Program-made: the position numbers and the translations under genes | Origin: Sulfuritalea sp. | GTDB lineage: Bacteria; Pseudomonadota; Gammaproteobacteria; Burkholderiales; Rhodocyclaceae | NCBI GenBank assembly: GCA_030247575.1 | Contig: JAOTRV010000024.1 | Span: 1 to 64,000, forward strand | Direction: 5' to 3' | DNA length: 64,000 nucleotides | In this document: positions 38,817 through 51,379 of the stretch, in pieces | Layout: every line of letters begins with the position of its first letter | How positions within the stretch are numbered: position 1 is the stretch's first letter | Notes under the pieces: model-generated | Database searches by the model: none | What the model was told of the DNA's origin: nothing | The model's input: the letters and a program-made list of their open reading frames with translations, nothing else

Positions 38817-41231
38817 ATGGCCTGGATGCCACGCATCGCCGCGGCGCTGCTGATATTGCTGGTCGCCGTCGCCGGTGCCGTGGTGGTCTGGTGGCAGCGG
38901 GTGATGCCGGCGACCGAGGGCCGGCTCGAGGTCGTCGGGCTGGCCGGCGAAGTCAGCATCGAACGCGACGCGGCCGGGATTCCGACGGTGCGCGGCGCGA
39001 GCCGCGATGCAGTTCTGTTCGGCCTCGGCTTCGTTCATGCGCAGGACCGCCTGTGGCAGATCGACAACCACCGTCGCATCGGCGCCGGGCGGCTTGCGGA
39101 GGCATTCGGGCCGGCAGCGGTGGACAACGACAAGTTTCTGCGCGCGCTCGGCGTGCGCCGCGCGGCGGCCGCGCAATGGGCGCAGATGCAAGGCGACGCG
39201 CGCGCCGCCGTGCTGGCCTACACCGCGGGCATCAACGCCTTCATCGCCGGCCACCTGCGCGCGCGGCCGCCGGAGTTCGTGATTCTCGGCCTGCAGCCCG
39301 AACCGTGGACGCCGGAAGACACGCTGGCCTGGGGCATCATGATGGCCTGGGATCTCGGCGCCAACTGGACCAACGAACTGCTGCGGATGCGGCTCGCCAA
39401 GACGCTCCCCGTCGCGCGCATCAATGAGCTGCTGCCGCCCTATCCGGGCGAAAAGCCGCTGGCGGTGCGCGACTACGCGGCGCTGTACCGCGAATTGAAA
39501 CTCAGCCCGGACTTGGGCAAGCAGGCGCTGCTCGATGCGCCCGAATCCGGCATCGAAGGCGTCGGCTCGAACAACTGGGTGGTCGCCGGTACGCATACGG
39601 TTTCCGGCAAGCCGCTGCTGGCGAACGACCCGCATCTCAAGCTGACGGCGCCGGCGCTCTGGTATTTCGCGCGCCTCGAAGCGCCGGGCTTCAAGGTGGC
39701 GGGGGCGACCATGCCCGGCTTTCCCTTCGTGGTGTTGGGCCAGAACGAGCGCATCGCCTGGGGCGCCACCAACACCAACCCGGATGTGCAGGACGTCTAT
39801 CTGGAGCAGATCAAGGCGGACGATGCTTCCCGCTACCGCACGCCGGATGGCTGGGCGGCTTTTCAATCCTTCGACGAAACCATCCGCGTCAAGGGCCAGG
39901 CCGATGTCAAGTTGACGGTGCGCGCCACCCGCCACGGGCCGGTGATTTCCGACTCCGGGGCTGCCGTCGTCGCCGGCCTGACCGGGGCCGCGAGCGGGCC
40001 GGCCTACGCGCTGGCCTTGCGCTGGACGGCGCTCGACGCCGACGCCGGCGGCATCGAGGCCGGGCTGGCGGTCAATCGCGCCGCATCGGTGGCGGAGTTC
40101 ATCGCTGCGGTGGAAAGGCATGTGGCGCCGATGCAGAACATGGTGGTGGCCGATGTCGATGGCCACATCGGCTTCATCGCCGCCGGCCGCGTGCCGCTGC
40201 GCCGTGCCGACAACGACCTGCGCGGCGTCGCGCCGGCGCCCGGCTGGGACCGGCGCTACGACTGGGCCGGCTTTCTCGATGCGGGCAAGACGCCGCGCGA
40301 GATCGATCCGCCGCGCGGCTGGATCGCCACCGCCAATCACCGTATCACCAGCGTCGACTATCCGCATTACCTCACCAGCGAATGGGCGCTGCCCTATCGC
40401 CAGCAGCGCATCGAGGCCATGCTCGGCGCGCAGCCGAAGCACGACAAGGAAAGCCTGCGCCGGATCCAGGCGGACGTCCTGTCGCTCGCCGCGCGGCGCC
40501 TGCTGCCCCATCTGCGCAAGGCCGCGCCGACGCATGCGCTGGGCGCCGCGGCGATGCAGAAGCTTTCGGCCTTCGAGGGCGAAATGCGCGCCGGCGAGGC
40601 GGCACCGCTGATCTTCGCCGCCTGGGCGCGGGAAATGACGAGAGCCGTGTTCGCCGATGAAATGGGCGGCGATGAAGCTTATCTGCGCCAAGTCGGACGC
40701 AGCGACTTTCGCGCCGGACTCGAAGGCGTGCTCGAACGCAACGACGTCTGGTGGTGCGACGACAAGGCTACGCCGGCGCTCGAAACCTGCGGGCAGCTGG
40801 CCAGCCGGTCGCTCGATCGCGCGCTCGGCGAACTGCAGCAGCGACTGGGCGCGGACATCGCGCGCTGGCAGTGGGGTACGCTGCATCAGGCCCGGTCGGA
40901 GCACCGGCCTTTCTCGAAAGTGCCGCAACTCGCGCCCTGGTTCGAACTGCGCGCCGCTACCGGCGGCGACAACTACACGGTCAATGTCGCCCGCTATCAT
41001 CTCAAGGGCGACGAACCCTATCTCAACGAGCACGCCGCCAGCCTGCGCGCGATCTACGATCTCGGCGATGCCGCAAAGTCCGGCGTGATGCATTCCAGCG
41101 GGCAGTCCGGGCTCGTTCTGGCGCCGCAGTATCGCGACCTCGCCGCTCCATGGGCGGCCCTGCACGATCTGTCGCTTTGGGGCAAGGGCGAGCGCAAATT
41201 GATACTTCAAGGCCGCTCTGCGGCAAAATGA
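38817..41231 (+). CDS. Penicillin acylase family (Ntn) hydrolase
   Basis: The 804-residue protein has an N-terminal membrane helix or signal anchor (about 5-27). The large subunit contains GLGFVHAQDRLWQID, and the autoprocessing site precedes S251 in GVGSNNWVV, the expected N-terminal nucleophile of the beta chain. Family members cleave amides, including acyl-homoserine lactones and penicillins. The substrate here is open; proximity to an acyl-CoA synthetase fits release and activation of an acyl group. Confidence 0.85.
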   Translation: MAWMPRIAAALLILLVAVAGAVVVWWQRVMPATEGRLEVVGLAGEVSIERDAAGIPTVRGASRDAVLFGLGFVHAQDRLWQIDNHRRIGAGRLAEAFGPAAVDNDKFLRALGVRRAAAAQWAQMQGDARAAVLAYTAGINAFIAGHLRARPPEFVILGLQPEPWTPEDTLAWGIMMAWDLGANWTNELLRMRLAKTLPVARINELLPPYPGEKPLAVRDYAALYRELKLSPDLGKQALLDAPESGIEGVGSNNWVVAGTHTVSGKPLLANDPHLKLTAPALWYFARLEAPGFKVAGATMPGFPFVVLGQNERIAWGATNTNPDVQDVYLEQIKADDASRYRTPDGWAAFQSFDETIRVKGQADVKLTVRATRHGPVISDSGAAVVAGLTGAASGPAYALALRWTALDADAGGIEAGLAVNRAASVAEFIAAVERHVAPMQNMVVADVDGHIGFIAAGRVPLRRADNDLRGVAPAPGWDRRYDWAGFLDAGKTPREIDPPRGWIATANHRITSVDYPHYLTSEWALPYRQQRIEAMLGAQPKHDKESLRRIQADVLSLAARRLLPHLRKAAPTHALGAAAMQKLSAFEGEMRAGEAAPLIFAAWAREMTRAVFADEMGGDEAYLRQVGRSDFRAGLEGVLERNDVWWCDDKATPALETCGQLASRSLDRALGELQQRLGADIARWQWGTLHQARSEHRPFSKVPQLAPWFELRAATGGDNYTVNVARYHLKGDEPYLNEHAASLRAIYDLGDAAKSGVMHSSGQSGLVLAPQYRDLAAPWAALHDLSLWGKGERKLILQGRSAAK

Positions 41232-41261
41232 GCCCATCGAACACCGCGAGGAGACAGCACC

Positions 41262-42056
41262 ATGAATGCACCCGAAACCACATTGCCCATCCTGTTGCGC
41301 GAAGACAGGGATGGCGTCACGACCCTGACCCTCAACCGTCCGGCGCAGTTCAATTCGCTGTCGGAGGAATTGCTGGCCGAACTGCAAACGGCGCTGAACG
41401 CCATTGCCGCGGACACGTCGGTGCGCGCCGTGGTGATCGCCGGCGCCGGCAAGGCCTTCTGCTCCGGCCACGACCTCAAGCAGATGCGCGCCAATCACAG
41501 CAAAGCCTACATGCAGAAGCTGTTCAAACAGTGCGGCAAGCTCATGATGACCATCGTCGAAATGCCCCAGCCGGTGATCGCGCGCATCCACGGCATCGCC
41601 ACGGCAGCGGGCTGCCAGCTGGTCGCCATGTGCGATCTGGCCGTCGCGGCGGAAGGGGCGCGGTTCGCGGTCTCCGGCATCAATGTCGGCCTCTTCTGCT
41701 CCACGCCGTCGGTTGCGCTCGGCCGCGCCATGGGCCGCAAGCAGGCCATGGAAATGCTGCTGACCGGCGATTTCATCGACGCCGCCGAGGCGCAGCGGCG
41801 CGGCCTGGTCAATCGCGTGGTGCCGCTGGATCAACTCGATGCCGAGGTGAAGAAACTCACCGATTCGATCTGCGCCAAGTCCTCGGTGGCGGTCGGCATG
41901 GGCAAGCAGATGTTCTACAAGCAGCTCGAAATGGGGCTCGACGGCGCCTACCAATTGGCCGTCGAAACCATGGCCTGCAACATGATGGCGGCCGATGCGG
42001 CCGAAGGCATCGATGCCTTCATGCAGAAGCGCAAGCCGGAGTGGAAGGGCTGCTGA
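41262..42056 (+). CDS. Crotonase-fold protein, ECHDC3-like, lacking catalytic glutamates
   Basis: The 264-residue protein has the crotonase fold and oxyanion-hole residues (AFCSGHDL, GIATAAGC). Aligned to rat enoyl-CoA hydratase, E144 is replaced by Q119 (GCQLVA) and E164 by G139 (VSGINVG). Both general acid/base residues are therefore missing. The motif GINVGLFCSTPSVAL is that of the ECHDC3 subfamily. It probably does another acyl-CoA reaction or binds acyl-CoA without hydrating it. Confidence 0.85.
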   Translation: MNAPETTLPILLREDRDGVTTLTLNRPAQFNSLSEELLAELQTALNAIAADTSVRAVVIAGAGKAFCSGHDLKQMRANHSKAYMQKLFKQCGKLMMTIVEMPQPVIARIHGIATAAGCQLVAMCDLAVAAEGARFAVSGINVGLFCSTPSVALGRAMGRKQAMEMLLTGDFIDAAEAQRRGLVNRVVPLDQLDAEVKKLTDSICAKSSVAVGMGKQMFYKQLEMGLDGAYQLAVETMACNMMAADAAEGIDAFMQKRKPEWKGC

Positions 42057-42080
42057 AGAGTCGGCGCTGACGCTACGGCG
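42057..42080 (+). repeat. Intergenic 24-bp repeat, copy 3
   Basis: It begins AGAGTCGGCGCTGA and ends CGCTACGGCG, directly abutting the crotonase stop codon. Confidence 0.6.
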
Positions 42081-42089
42081 TCTGAACCC

Positions 42090-44890
<2,801 letters not shown>

Positions 44891-44894
<4 letters not shown>

Positions 44895-46180
44895 CCAGAA
44901 GGATTCTTGCCGACGGCGTCAGGGGGCGCGAGGTGTGGGCTTGGGCGATGTACGACTTCGCCAACTCGGCCTACACGACAACGGTGGTGACCGCCATCTT
45001 CAACGCCTACTTCGTCGCCGTGGTGGCCGCCGGCGCAACATGGGCGACGCTGGCCTGGACCACGACGCAGGCGATCGCCAGTCTCGCCATCATGCTGACC
45101 GCCGCCGGCGTCGGCGCTTACGCCGATCGCCACGGCGCCAAGAAGAAGCTGCTGGCCGTGACCACGGTCGGCTGCGTGGCGGCCACGGCCGCGCTGTTCT
45201 GGGTGGGCCCCGGCGATGTCCTGTTGGCCATGACCCTGGTGGCCATCGCCAGTTTCTTTTTCGGCAGCGGCGAAAACATCATCGCCGCATTTCTGCCGGA
45301 ACTCGCGGGCGAGGAAGATCTGGGCAAGGTGTCCGGCTGGGGCTGGAGCTGGGGTTATCTGGGCGGCATGGCCTGCCTGGGCCTGTGCCTGGCCTGGATC
45401 GTCGCCGCCAAGGGCCGCGGCGAAGGAGCGGACAGCTTCGTGCCGGCCACCATGCTGATCACCGCCGCCTTTTTCGCCGTGGCGTCAGCGCCGACTTTCC
45501 TGCTGCTGCGCGAACGGGTGCAGGCGAGCCCGGTGGTAAAGGTCGCTGCGGAATTTTCCGTGCTGGCGCAACGGTTGTTGACCACCGCGCGCGAGGCGAA
45601 GGCATTTCCCGACATGGCGCGTTTCATGGTCTGCCTGCTGTTCTATCAATCCGGCGTCATCGCGGCCATTTCGCTGGCTGCCATCTACGCACAGGAGGCG
45701 ATCGGGTTCACGGCCGAAGACAACATCAAGCTGTTCTTCGTGGTCAATGGCACGGCCGCCATCGGCGCCTTCGCCTTCGGCTACCTGCAGGATCGGCTCG
45801 GCCATGTGCGCACCATCGCCCTGACCCTGGTCGGCTGGCTCCTGATGACCGTGATTGCCCTGGGCTCGGACAGCCGCGGGCAGTTCTGGGTGGCGGCCAA
45901 TATTGCAGGGCTGTGCCTGGGTTCAAGCCAGTCGGCATCGCGCGCGCTGGTCGGCCTGTTCGCGCCGCGGCAACGGCGGGCTGAGTTTTTCGGGCTGTGG
46001 GGTCTCGCGATGAAGCTGGCCGCCATCGCCGGCCCGATGACCTACGGCATCACGACCTGGCTGTCCGGCGGCAATCACCGGCTGGCGCTGGGTGTTACGG
46101 GGCTGTATTTCGTCGCCGGCCTGTTTCTGCTGCTCGGCATCGACGAAAGGCGCGGACGCGACGCGGCGCAGCGCGGCTGA
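44891..46180 (+). CDS. MFS transporter, Atg22-like (UMF1 family)
   Basis: The 429-residue inner-membrane protein has the UMF1/Atg22 N-terminus (VWAWAMYDFANSAYTTTVVT) and about twelve helices. The family exports amino acids from yeast vacuoles; bacterial substrates are unknown. Its four-base overlap with the fusion gene suggests the two proteins work on the same substrate or lipid. Confidence 0.85.
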
Positions 46181-46193
46181 ACGGGCTGTCTTG

Positions 46194-46514
46194 TCAGCGG
46201 CAGGCGGCGGCCACTCGGCGCATTTTTTCCAGCACAAGCAAAGCGGCTTCCATGCTGGTGACGGCCACCCTGGCCTCGTGACCGCTGCCCAGGCTTCCGG
46301 CGCCATAGAAGATTCTTACCTCGGTTTGCGTCGTCTCGACATACTGGACGATGCCGAGATTGATCCAGCGCCGCTTGCCGGCTTCATCGACCGGCACCTC
46401 GAACAGGCAGAACGCGGTCGATCCCGGTATGACGGGCTGGGCGCTCGTCGTGCCCACCCCGGACAACGCCAACGCCGCAGCGCCGAACAGGGCAATGGTG
46501 GCACGTCGGATCAT
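46194..46514 (-). CDS. Exported hypothetical protein
   Basis: The 106-residue protein has a signal peptide (about 1-25, ending TTSAQ) and two cysteines, C36 and C105, that could form a disulfide. A ribosome binding site (ggaggg, nine bases before ATG 46514) supports the start. I recognise no family. It converges on the Atg22-like gene and is divergent from livG. Confidence 0.6.
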   Translation of the reverse strand: MIRRATIALFGAAALALSGVGTTSAQPVIPGSTAFCLFEVPVDEAGKRRWINLGIVQYVETTQTEVRIFYGAGSLGSGHEARVAVTSMEAALLVLEKMRRVAAACR

Positions 46515-46613
46515 GGCAGTTTCCCTCCGTGGTGAGGTTCCAGTGTAGCGCAACGCGTATGCCGTCAAAGCAGCTCGAAGCGCAGCTTTCTGAACATTTC
46601 TCATCTCAATCAC

Positions 46614-46642
46614 TTGCGCAAACCGGAACCCCACCGCATAAT
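46614..46642 (+). promoter_or_regulatory. Sigma-70 promoter of the liv operon
   Basis: TTGCGC (46614-46619), a 17-base spacer and CATAAT (46637-46642, five of six matches) lie about 60 bases before the livG ATG, in the divergent spacer. Confidence 0.5.
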
Positions 46643-46701
46643 CATTTGCAACAGAGAAGAGGCGCTGATCGTCGGCGTTCCGACTATTCAAAAAGAGCTT
46701 G

Positions 46702-47481
46702 ATGGCAGAAGACTGCATTCTTGAAACCACTGGTCTCGTCAAGGAGTTTCGTGGCTTCGTCGCGGTAAATGGCGTGGACCTCAAGGTCAGGCGTGGTCAT
46801 ATTCACGCGCTGATCGGCCCCAACGGGGCCGGCAAGACCACATGCTTCAATCTGCTGACCAAGTTCCTCGAGCCCACGCGCGGACAGATCCGCTTCAATG
46901 GCATCGACATCACCGGTGAAGCGCCGCAGACCATCGCCCGCCGCGGCATTGTCCGTTCCTTCCAGATTTCCGCCGTGTTTCCCCATCTCACCGTGCTGGA
47001 AAACGTCCGGATCGCCCTCCAGCGCAAGCTCGGCACCAGCTTTCATTTCTGGAAGTCCGACCGCAGCCTGAACCTGCTCAACGACCGCGCCATGGAATTG
47101 CTGACCGCGGTCGACCTCGCCGGCTATGCCGACATGGTGACCGTGGAAATGCCCTACGGACGCAAGCGGGCGCTGGAAATCGCCACCACGCTGGCGCTCG
47201 ATCCCGAACTCATGCTGCTCGACGAGCCCACGCAAGGCATGGGCCATGAAGATGTGCACCGCGTGATGGAACTGATCAAGCAGGTTTCGGCCAACCGCAC
47301 CATCCTCATGGTCGAACACAACATGAAGGTGGTCGCCGGAATTTCGGATACGCTGACCGTGCTGGCGCGGGGATCGGTGCTGGCCGAAGGGCCCTATGCC
47401 GAGGTCGCGGCCAATCCTCTGGTGATCGAAGCCTACATGGGTACCGAGGCGGACGAACTGGCTTCGCCGGAGGGGCACTGA
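46702..47481 (+). CDS. livG: Branched-chain/aromatic-acid-type ABC importer ATPase LivG
   Basis: The 259-residue ATPase has an intact Walker A GPNGAGKT (39-46) and Walker B LMLLDEPTQGM. The usual signature loop appears as the variant MPYGRKRALEIA. It belongs to the HAAT family. The ATG at 46702 was chosen; an adjacent upstream TTG is in frame. Confidence 0.92.
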   Translation: MAEDCILETTGLVKEFRGFVAVNGVDLKVRRGHIHALIGPNGAGKTTCFNLLTKFLEPTRGQIRFNGIDITGEAPQTIARRGIVRSFQISAVFPHLTVLENVRIALQRKLGTSFHFWKSDRSLNLLNDRAMELLTAVDLAGYADMVTVEMPYGRKRALEIATTLALDPELMLLDEPTQGMGHEDVHRVMELIKQVSANRTILMVEHNMKVVAGISDTLTVLARGSVLAEGPYAEVAANPLVIEAYMGTEADELASPEGH

Positions 47482-48188
47482 TGAGCGCGACAGAGTTTCT
47501 CCGCGTCTCCGATCTGCACGCCTTCTATGGCGAATCGCATGTGCTGCACGGCATGGATTTCGCCGTGCGGCGCGGCGAGTACATTTCGCTCCTGGGCCGC
47601 AACGGGGCCGGGCGCACCACCACGCTGCGCGCCATCCTCGGCCTGACCGGCCGGCGCACGGGCTCGATCATGCTCAACGGCCGCGAAGTCATCGGCATGC
47701 CTTCGCACCGGATCGCCCAGCTCGGTGTCGGCTACTGTCCGGAGGAACGCGGCATCTACGCCAGCCTCAGCTGCGAGGAGAACCTGCTGCTGCCGCCGCA
47801 GGTCGGCAGCGGCGGCATGAGTCTCGATGACATCTACGCGATGTTTCCCAACCTGAAGGAGCGACGCTACAGTCAGGGCACGCGGCTGTCCGGCGGTGAG
47901 CAGCAGATGCTGGCGATGGCGCGCATCCTGCGCACCGGCGCCAAGCTGCTGCTGCTCGACGAAATTTCGGAGGGACTGGCGCCGGTGATCGTGCAAAAGC
48001 TGGGCGAGGTCATCCGCATGCTCAAGCAGCACGACTACACGATCATTCTGGTGGAGCAGAACTTCCGCTTCGCCGCGCCGCTGGCCGACCGTATGTTCAT
48101 CGTCGAACACGGGCAGGTCGTGGCCGAGATCGCACAACACGAAATCAATGAAAAGCAGGATCTGCTGCAGGAGTACCTCGGGGTCTGA
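47481..48188 (+). CDS. livF: ABC importer ATPase LivF, Walker A Lys replaced by Arg
   Basis: The 235-residue HAAT-family ATPase has signature LSGGEQQM and Walker B LLLLDEISEGLAP. Its Walker A reads GRNGAGRT (39-46): R45, codon CGC at 47613-47615, stands where the catalytic Lys is nearly invariant. The paired LivG keeps its Lys. Its start shares one base with the livG stop (TGATG). Confidence 0.9.
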   Translation: MSATEFLRVSDLHAFYGESHVLHGMDFAVRRGEYISLLGRNGAGRTTTLRAILGLTGRRTGSIMLNGREVIGMPSHRIAQLGVGYCPEERGIYASLSCEENLLLPPQVGSGGMSLDDIYAMFPNLKERRYSQGTRLSGGEQQMLAMARILRTGAKLLLLDEISEGLAPVIVQKLGEVIRMLKQHDYTIILVEQNFRFAAPLADRMFIVEHGQVVAEIAQHEINEKQDLLQEYLGV

Positions 48189-48228
48189 GCTCTCGGACCT
48201 CGTCAATCGTTACCAAGGAGGAGACACC

Positions 48229-49458
48229 ATGATGAAACGCAAACTGCTGGCCCTGACCCTTTCCGCGCTGATCGTTCCGGCGGCCGGATCCGCCCTTGCC
48301 CAGGCCAAGGGCAAGATTTCCGGCGACGTGGTCAAGATCGCCGTGCTGACCGACATGTCCGGCGTGTACTCCGACCTCGGCGGCAAGGGCTCGGTGGTCG
48401 CCGCCGAGATGGCCATCGAGGATTTCAAGGCGCAAGCCAAGCCGAAATTCAAGATCGAGCTGGTTTCCGCCGACCACCAGAACAAGGCTGATATCGGCTC
48501 GAACAAGGTGCGCGAGTGGTACGACACCCAGGGCGTCGACATGGTCACCGACGCGCTGAACTCGGCCGTGGCGCTCGCCGTGGCGAAGGTCACGACCGAA
48601 AAGAACAAGATCATGATCAACGCCGGCGCCGCATCCACGCGCCTGACCAACGAGGATTGCGCGCCGGGCAACGTGGTGCACTACGTCTATGACACCTACG
48701 CCCTGGCCAACGGTCCCGGCAAGGCGGTCACCAAGCAGGGCAAGGACACCTGGTTCTTCCTGACCGCCGACTACGCCTTCGGCGCCTCGCTGGAGAAGGA
48801 CACCACCGACGCCGTCAAGGCAAATGGCGGCAAGGTGGTCGGCTCGGTGCGGCATCCGCTCAACGCCTCCGACTTTTCCTCCTTCCTGCTGCAGGCGCAG
48901 GCCTCCAAGGCCAAGGTGGTCGGCCTGGCGAATGCCGGCGGCGACACCATCAACTCGATCAAGGCGGCCAACGAATTCGGCCTGACCAAGAACCAGACCA
49001 TCGTCGGCCTTCTGACGACCATCATCGACATCCACGCGCTGGGCCTGCCGACCACGCAGGGCATGATGTTCACGGAAGGCTACTACTGGAACCTGAACCC
49101 CGAGACGCGCGAATGGAGCCGCAAGTTCTTCAGCAGGCACAAGAAGATGCCGTCGATGCTGCACGCCGGAACCTACTCGGCGGTCACCACCTACCTCAAG
49201 GCCGTGCAGGCAACCGGCACGGACGACACGGCGACGGTGATGAAGCAGATGCGCGCCACGCCGATCAACGACATCTTCGCCAAGGGCGGCAAGATCCGCG
49301 AGGACGGCCGCATGGTGCATGACATGTACCTGGTCGAAGTCAAGAAGCCGGCCGAGTCGAAGGAGCCGTGGGACTACTACCACGTGAAGCAGGTGATCCC
49401 GGGCGACCAGGCCTTCCAGCCGATGGCGCTTTCGCGCTGCCCGGCCGTCAAGAAGTAG
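48229..49458 (+). CDS. Periplasmic substrate-binding protein of HAAT ABC importer
   Basis: The 409-residue protein has a signal peptide cleaved near residue 25 (GSALA-QA) and a type I periplasmic binding fold typical of branched-chain-amino-acid/amide/aromatic-acid importers (VLTDMSGVYSDLGGKGSVVAAEMA). AGGAGG seven bases before the ATG predicts high translation. The ligand is not readable; aromatic acids are plausible because similar systems occur in aromatic degraders. Confidence 0.88.
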   Translation: MMKRKLLALTLSALIVPAAGSALAQAKGKISGDVVKIAVLTDMSGVYSDLGGKGSVVAAEMAIEDFKAQAKPKFKIELVSADHQNKADIGSNKVREWYDTQGVDMVTDALNSAVALAVAKVTTEKNKIMINAGAASTRLTNEDCAPGNVVHYVYDTYALANGPGKAVTKQGKDTWFFLTADYAFGASLEKDTTDAVKANGGKVVGSVRHPLNASDFSSFLLQAQASKAKVVGLANAGGDTINSIKAANEFGLTKNQTIVGLLTTIIDIHALGLPTTQGMMFTEGYYWNLNPETREWSRKFFSRHKKMPSMLHAGTYSAVTTYLKAVQATGTDDTATVMKQMRATPINDIFAKGGKIREDGRMVHDMYLVEVKKPAESKEPWDYYHVKQVIPGDQAFQPMALSRCPAVKK

Positions 49459-49488
49459 TTCGCAGCCGGCAGTTCTGAGGATGTTCGC

Positions 49489-50376
49489 ATGACGGAGATT
49501 TTCGGCGTACCGATCCAGGCCCTGTTCGGCCAGCTCATGCTCGGGCTGGTCAACGGGTCCTTCTATGCCGTTCTGAGTCTGGGTCTCGCCGTGATCTTCG
49601 GCATGCTGAACATCATCAACTTCGCCCATGGCGCGCTGTACATGGCCGGCGCCATGCTGACCTGGGTCGGCCTCGAATATCTCGGCATCGGCTACTGGTG
49701 GATGCTGCTGCTGGGGCCGATTTGCGTCGGCCTGATCGGCATCGCCATCGAGCGGCTGATGCTGCAATGGCTGTACAAGCTCGACCATCTCTACGGCCTG
49801 CTGCTGACCTTCGGCCTGGCCCTGATGATCGAGGGCCTGTTCCGCGATCTTTACGGCGTCGCGGGGCAGCCGTACTCGATTCCCGAGGAGCTCTCGGGCG
49901 CCTTCAATCTCGGTTTCATGTTCCTTCCCAAATATCGTGCGTGGGTCATCGTCGCCTCGCTGACGGTCTGCCTGTTCACCTGGTATGTGATCGAGAAGAC
50001 GCGGCTCGGCGCCTATCTGCGCGCCGCCACGGAGAATCCCAAATTGACGCAGGCCTTCGGCATCAACGTGCCGCTGATGGTCATGCTGACCTACGGCTTC
50101 GGCGTCGCGCTCGCGGGATTCGCCGGCGTGCTGGCCGCACCGGCGACGCAGATCAGCCCGCTGATGGGGTCCAATCTCATCATCGTGGTGTTCGCCGTGG
50201 TGGTGATCGGCGGCATGGGATCGATTCTCGGTTCGGTGTTGACCGGCCTCGGCCTCGGCATCATCGAGGGCATGATCAAGGTGTTCTGGCCCGAGGCCAG
50301 CGCGACCGTGGTGTTCATGATCATGGCGGTGGTTCTCATGTTTCGCCCGGCCGGTCTGTTCGGGAGGGAAAAATGA
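49489..50376 (+). CDS. livH: ABC importer permease LivH
   Basis: The 295-residue inner-membrane protein has about eight helices and the start QALFGQLMLGLVNGSFYAVL typical of LivH. The coupling segment carries GAYLRAATENPKLTQAFGIN. It pairs with LivM. Confidence 0.92.
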   Translation: MTEIFGVPIQALFGQLMLGLVNGSFYAVLSLGLAVIFGMLNIINFAHGALYMAGAMLTWVGLEYLGIGYWWMLLLGPICVGLIGIAIERLMLQWLYKLDHLYGLLLTFGLALMIEGLFRDLYGVAGQPYSIPEELSGAFNLGFMFLPKYRAWVIVASLTVCLFTWYVIEKTRLGAYLRAATENPKLTQAFGINVPLMVMLTYGFGVALAGFAGVLAAPATQISPLMGSNLIIVVFAVVVIGGMGSILGSVLTGLGLGIIEGMIKVFWPEASATVVFMIMAVVLMFRPAGLFGREK

Positions 50377-51308
50377 ACCGCCGCGTCACCGTCGCCTACC
50401 TGATCGGCCTCGGCCTGCTGCTGATCGCTCCGACCTTTCTCTATCCGATACTGGTGATGAAGGTGCTGTGCTTCGCGCTGTTCGCCTGCGCATTCAATCT
50501 ACTGCTGGGCTACACGGGTCTGCTGTCCTTCGGCCATGCGGTGTTTCTCGGCTCCGCGGCCTATGTCACGGGACATGCCCTGAAGGTATGGGAACTGCCG
50601 ACGCTGCTCGGCCTGCTGGCCGGCACCGGCGCCGCGACGCTGCTGGGCTGGGCGATCGGCAGCCTGGCGATTCGCCGCCAGGGCATCTACTTCGCCATGG
50701 TGACGCTGGCCCTGGCGCAGATGGTGTTCTTCTTTTTCCTCCAGGCGCCCTTCACCGGCGGCGAGGACGGCTTGCAGGGCGTGCCGCGCGGTACCCTGTT
50801 CGGCCTCGATCTGGCCGAGGACATCAACCTTTACTACCTCGTCGTGGCGATCTTCGCCGGCTCCTTCTGGCTGATCCAGCGCGCCATCCATTCGCCCTTC
50901 GGGCAGATTCTCAAGGCCATCCGCGAAAACGAGCCGCGGGCGATTTCACTCGGCTACGACGTGGCGAAATACAAGCTGCTGGCCTTCGTGCTCTCGGCCG
51001 GACTGGCCGGGCTGGCCGGCGCGACCAAGACGCTGGTATTCAAGTTCGCCACGCTGAGCGACGCCCACTGGCACACCTCGGGCGAAGTAGTGCTGATGAC
51101 GCTGCTCGGCGGCATGGGCACGGTGTTCGGCCCGGTGGTCGGGGCCACGGTGATCGTCACGCTGCAGAACGAACTTGCCGACAAGGTCGGTTCGCTGGTC
51201 ACGGTGATCATGGGCGCGATCTTCGTGATCTGCGTGCTGGCCTTCCGCCGGGGCATCGTCGGCGAATCGCTGGCGCTCTACAAGCGCATGATCGGCCAGA
51301 AGCTCTAA
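50373..51308 (+). CDS. livM: ABC importer permease LivM
   Basis: The 311-residue inner-membrane permease has the LivM features FNLLLGYTGLLSFGHAVF and the coupling sequence FGQILKAIRENEPRAISLGYD. Its start overlaps the livH stop by four bases (ATGA). It ends the operon. Confidence 0.92.
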   Translation: MNRRVTVAYLIGLGLLLIAPTFLYPILVMKVLCFALFACAFNLLLGYTGLLSFGHAVFLGSAAYVTGHALKVWELPTLLGLLAGTGAATLLGWAIGSLAIRRQGIYFAMVTLALAQMVFFFFLQAPFTGGEDGLQGVPRGTLFGLDLAEDINLYYLVVAIFAGSFWLIQRAIHSPFGQILKAIRENEPRAISLGYDVAKYKLLAFVLSAGLAGLAGATKTLVFKFATLSDAHWHTSGEVVLMTLLGGMGTVFGPVVGATVIVTLQNELADKVGSLVTVIMGAIFVICVLAFRRGIVGESLALYKRMIGQKL

Positions 51309-51309
51309 C

Positions 51310-51334
51310 AGGAGTCGGCGCCGGCGACGCTCCG
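51310..51334 (+). repeat. Intergenic 24-bp repeat, copy 4 (diverged)
   Basis: It begins AGGAGTCGGCGCCGGC and continues GACGCTCCG, starting one base after the livM stop. A small GC hairpin (CCCGC/GCGGG) follows. Confidence 0.45.
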
Positions 51335-51379
51335 TGTTCCTGGGATTCCCGCTGCGCGGGCAGGCAACGGCGATCCTGC

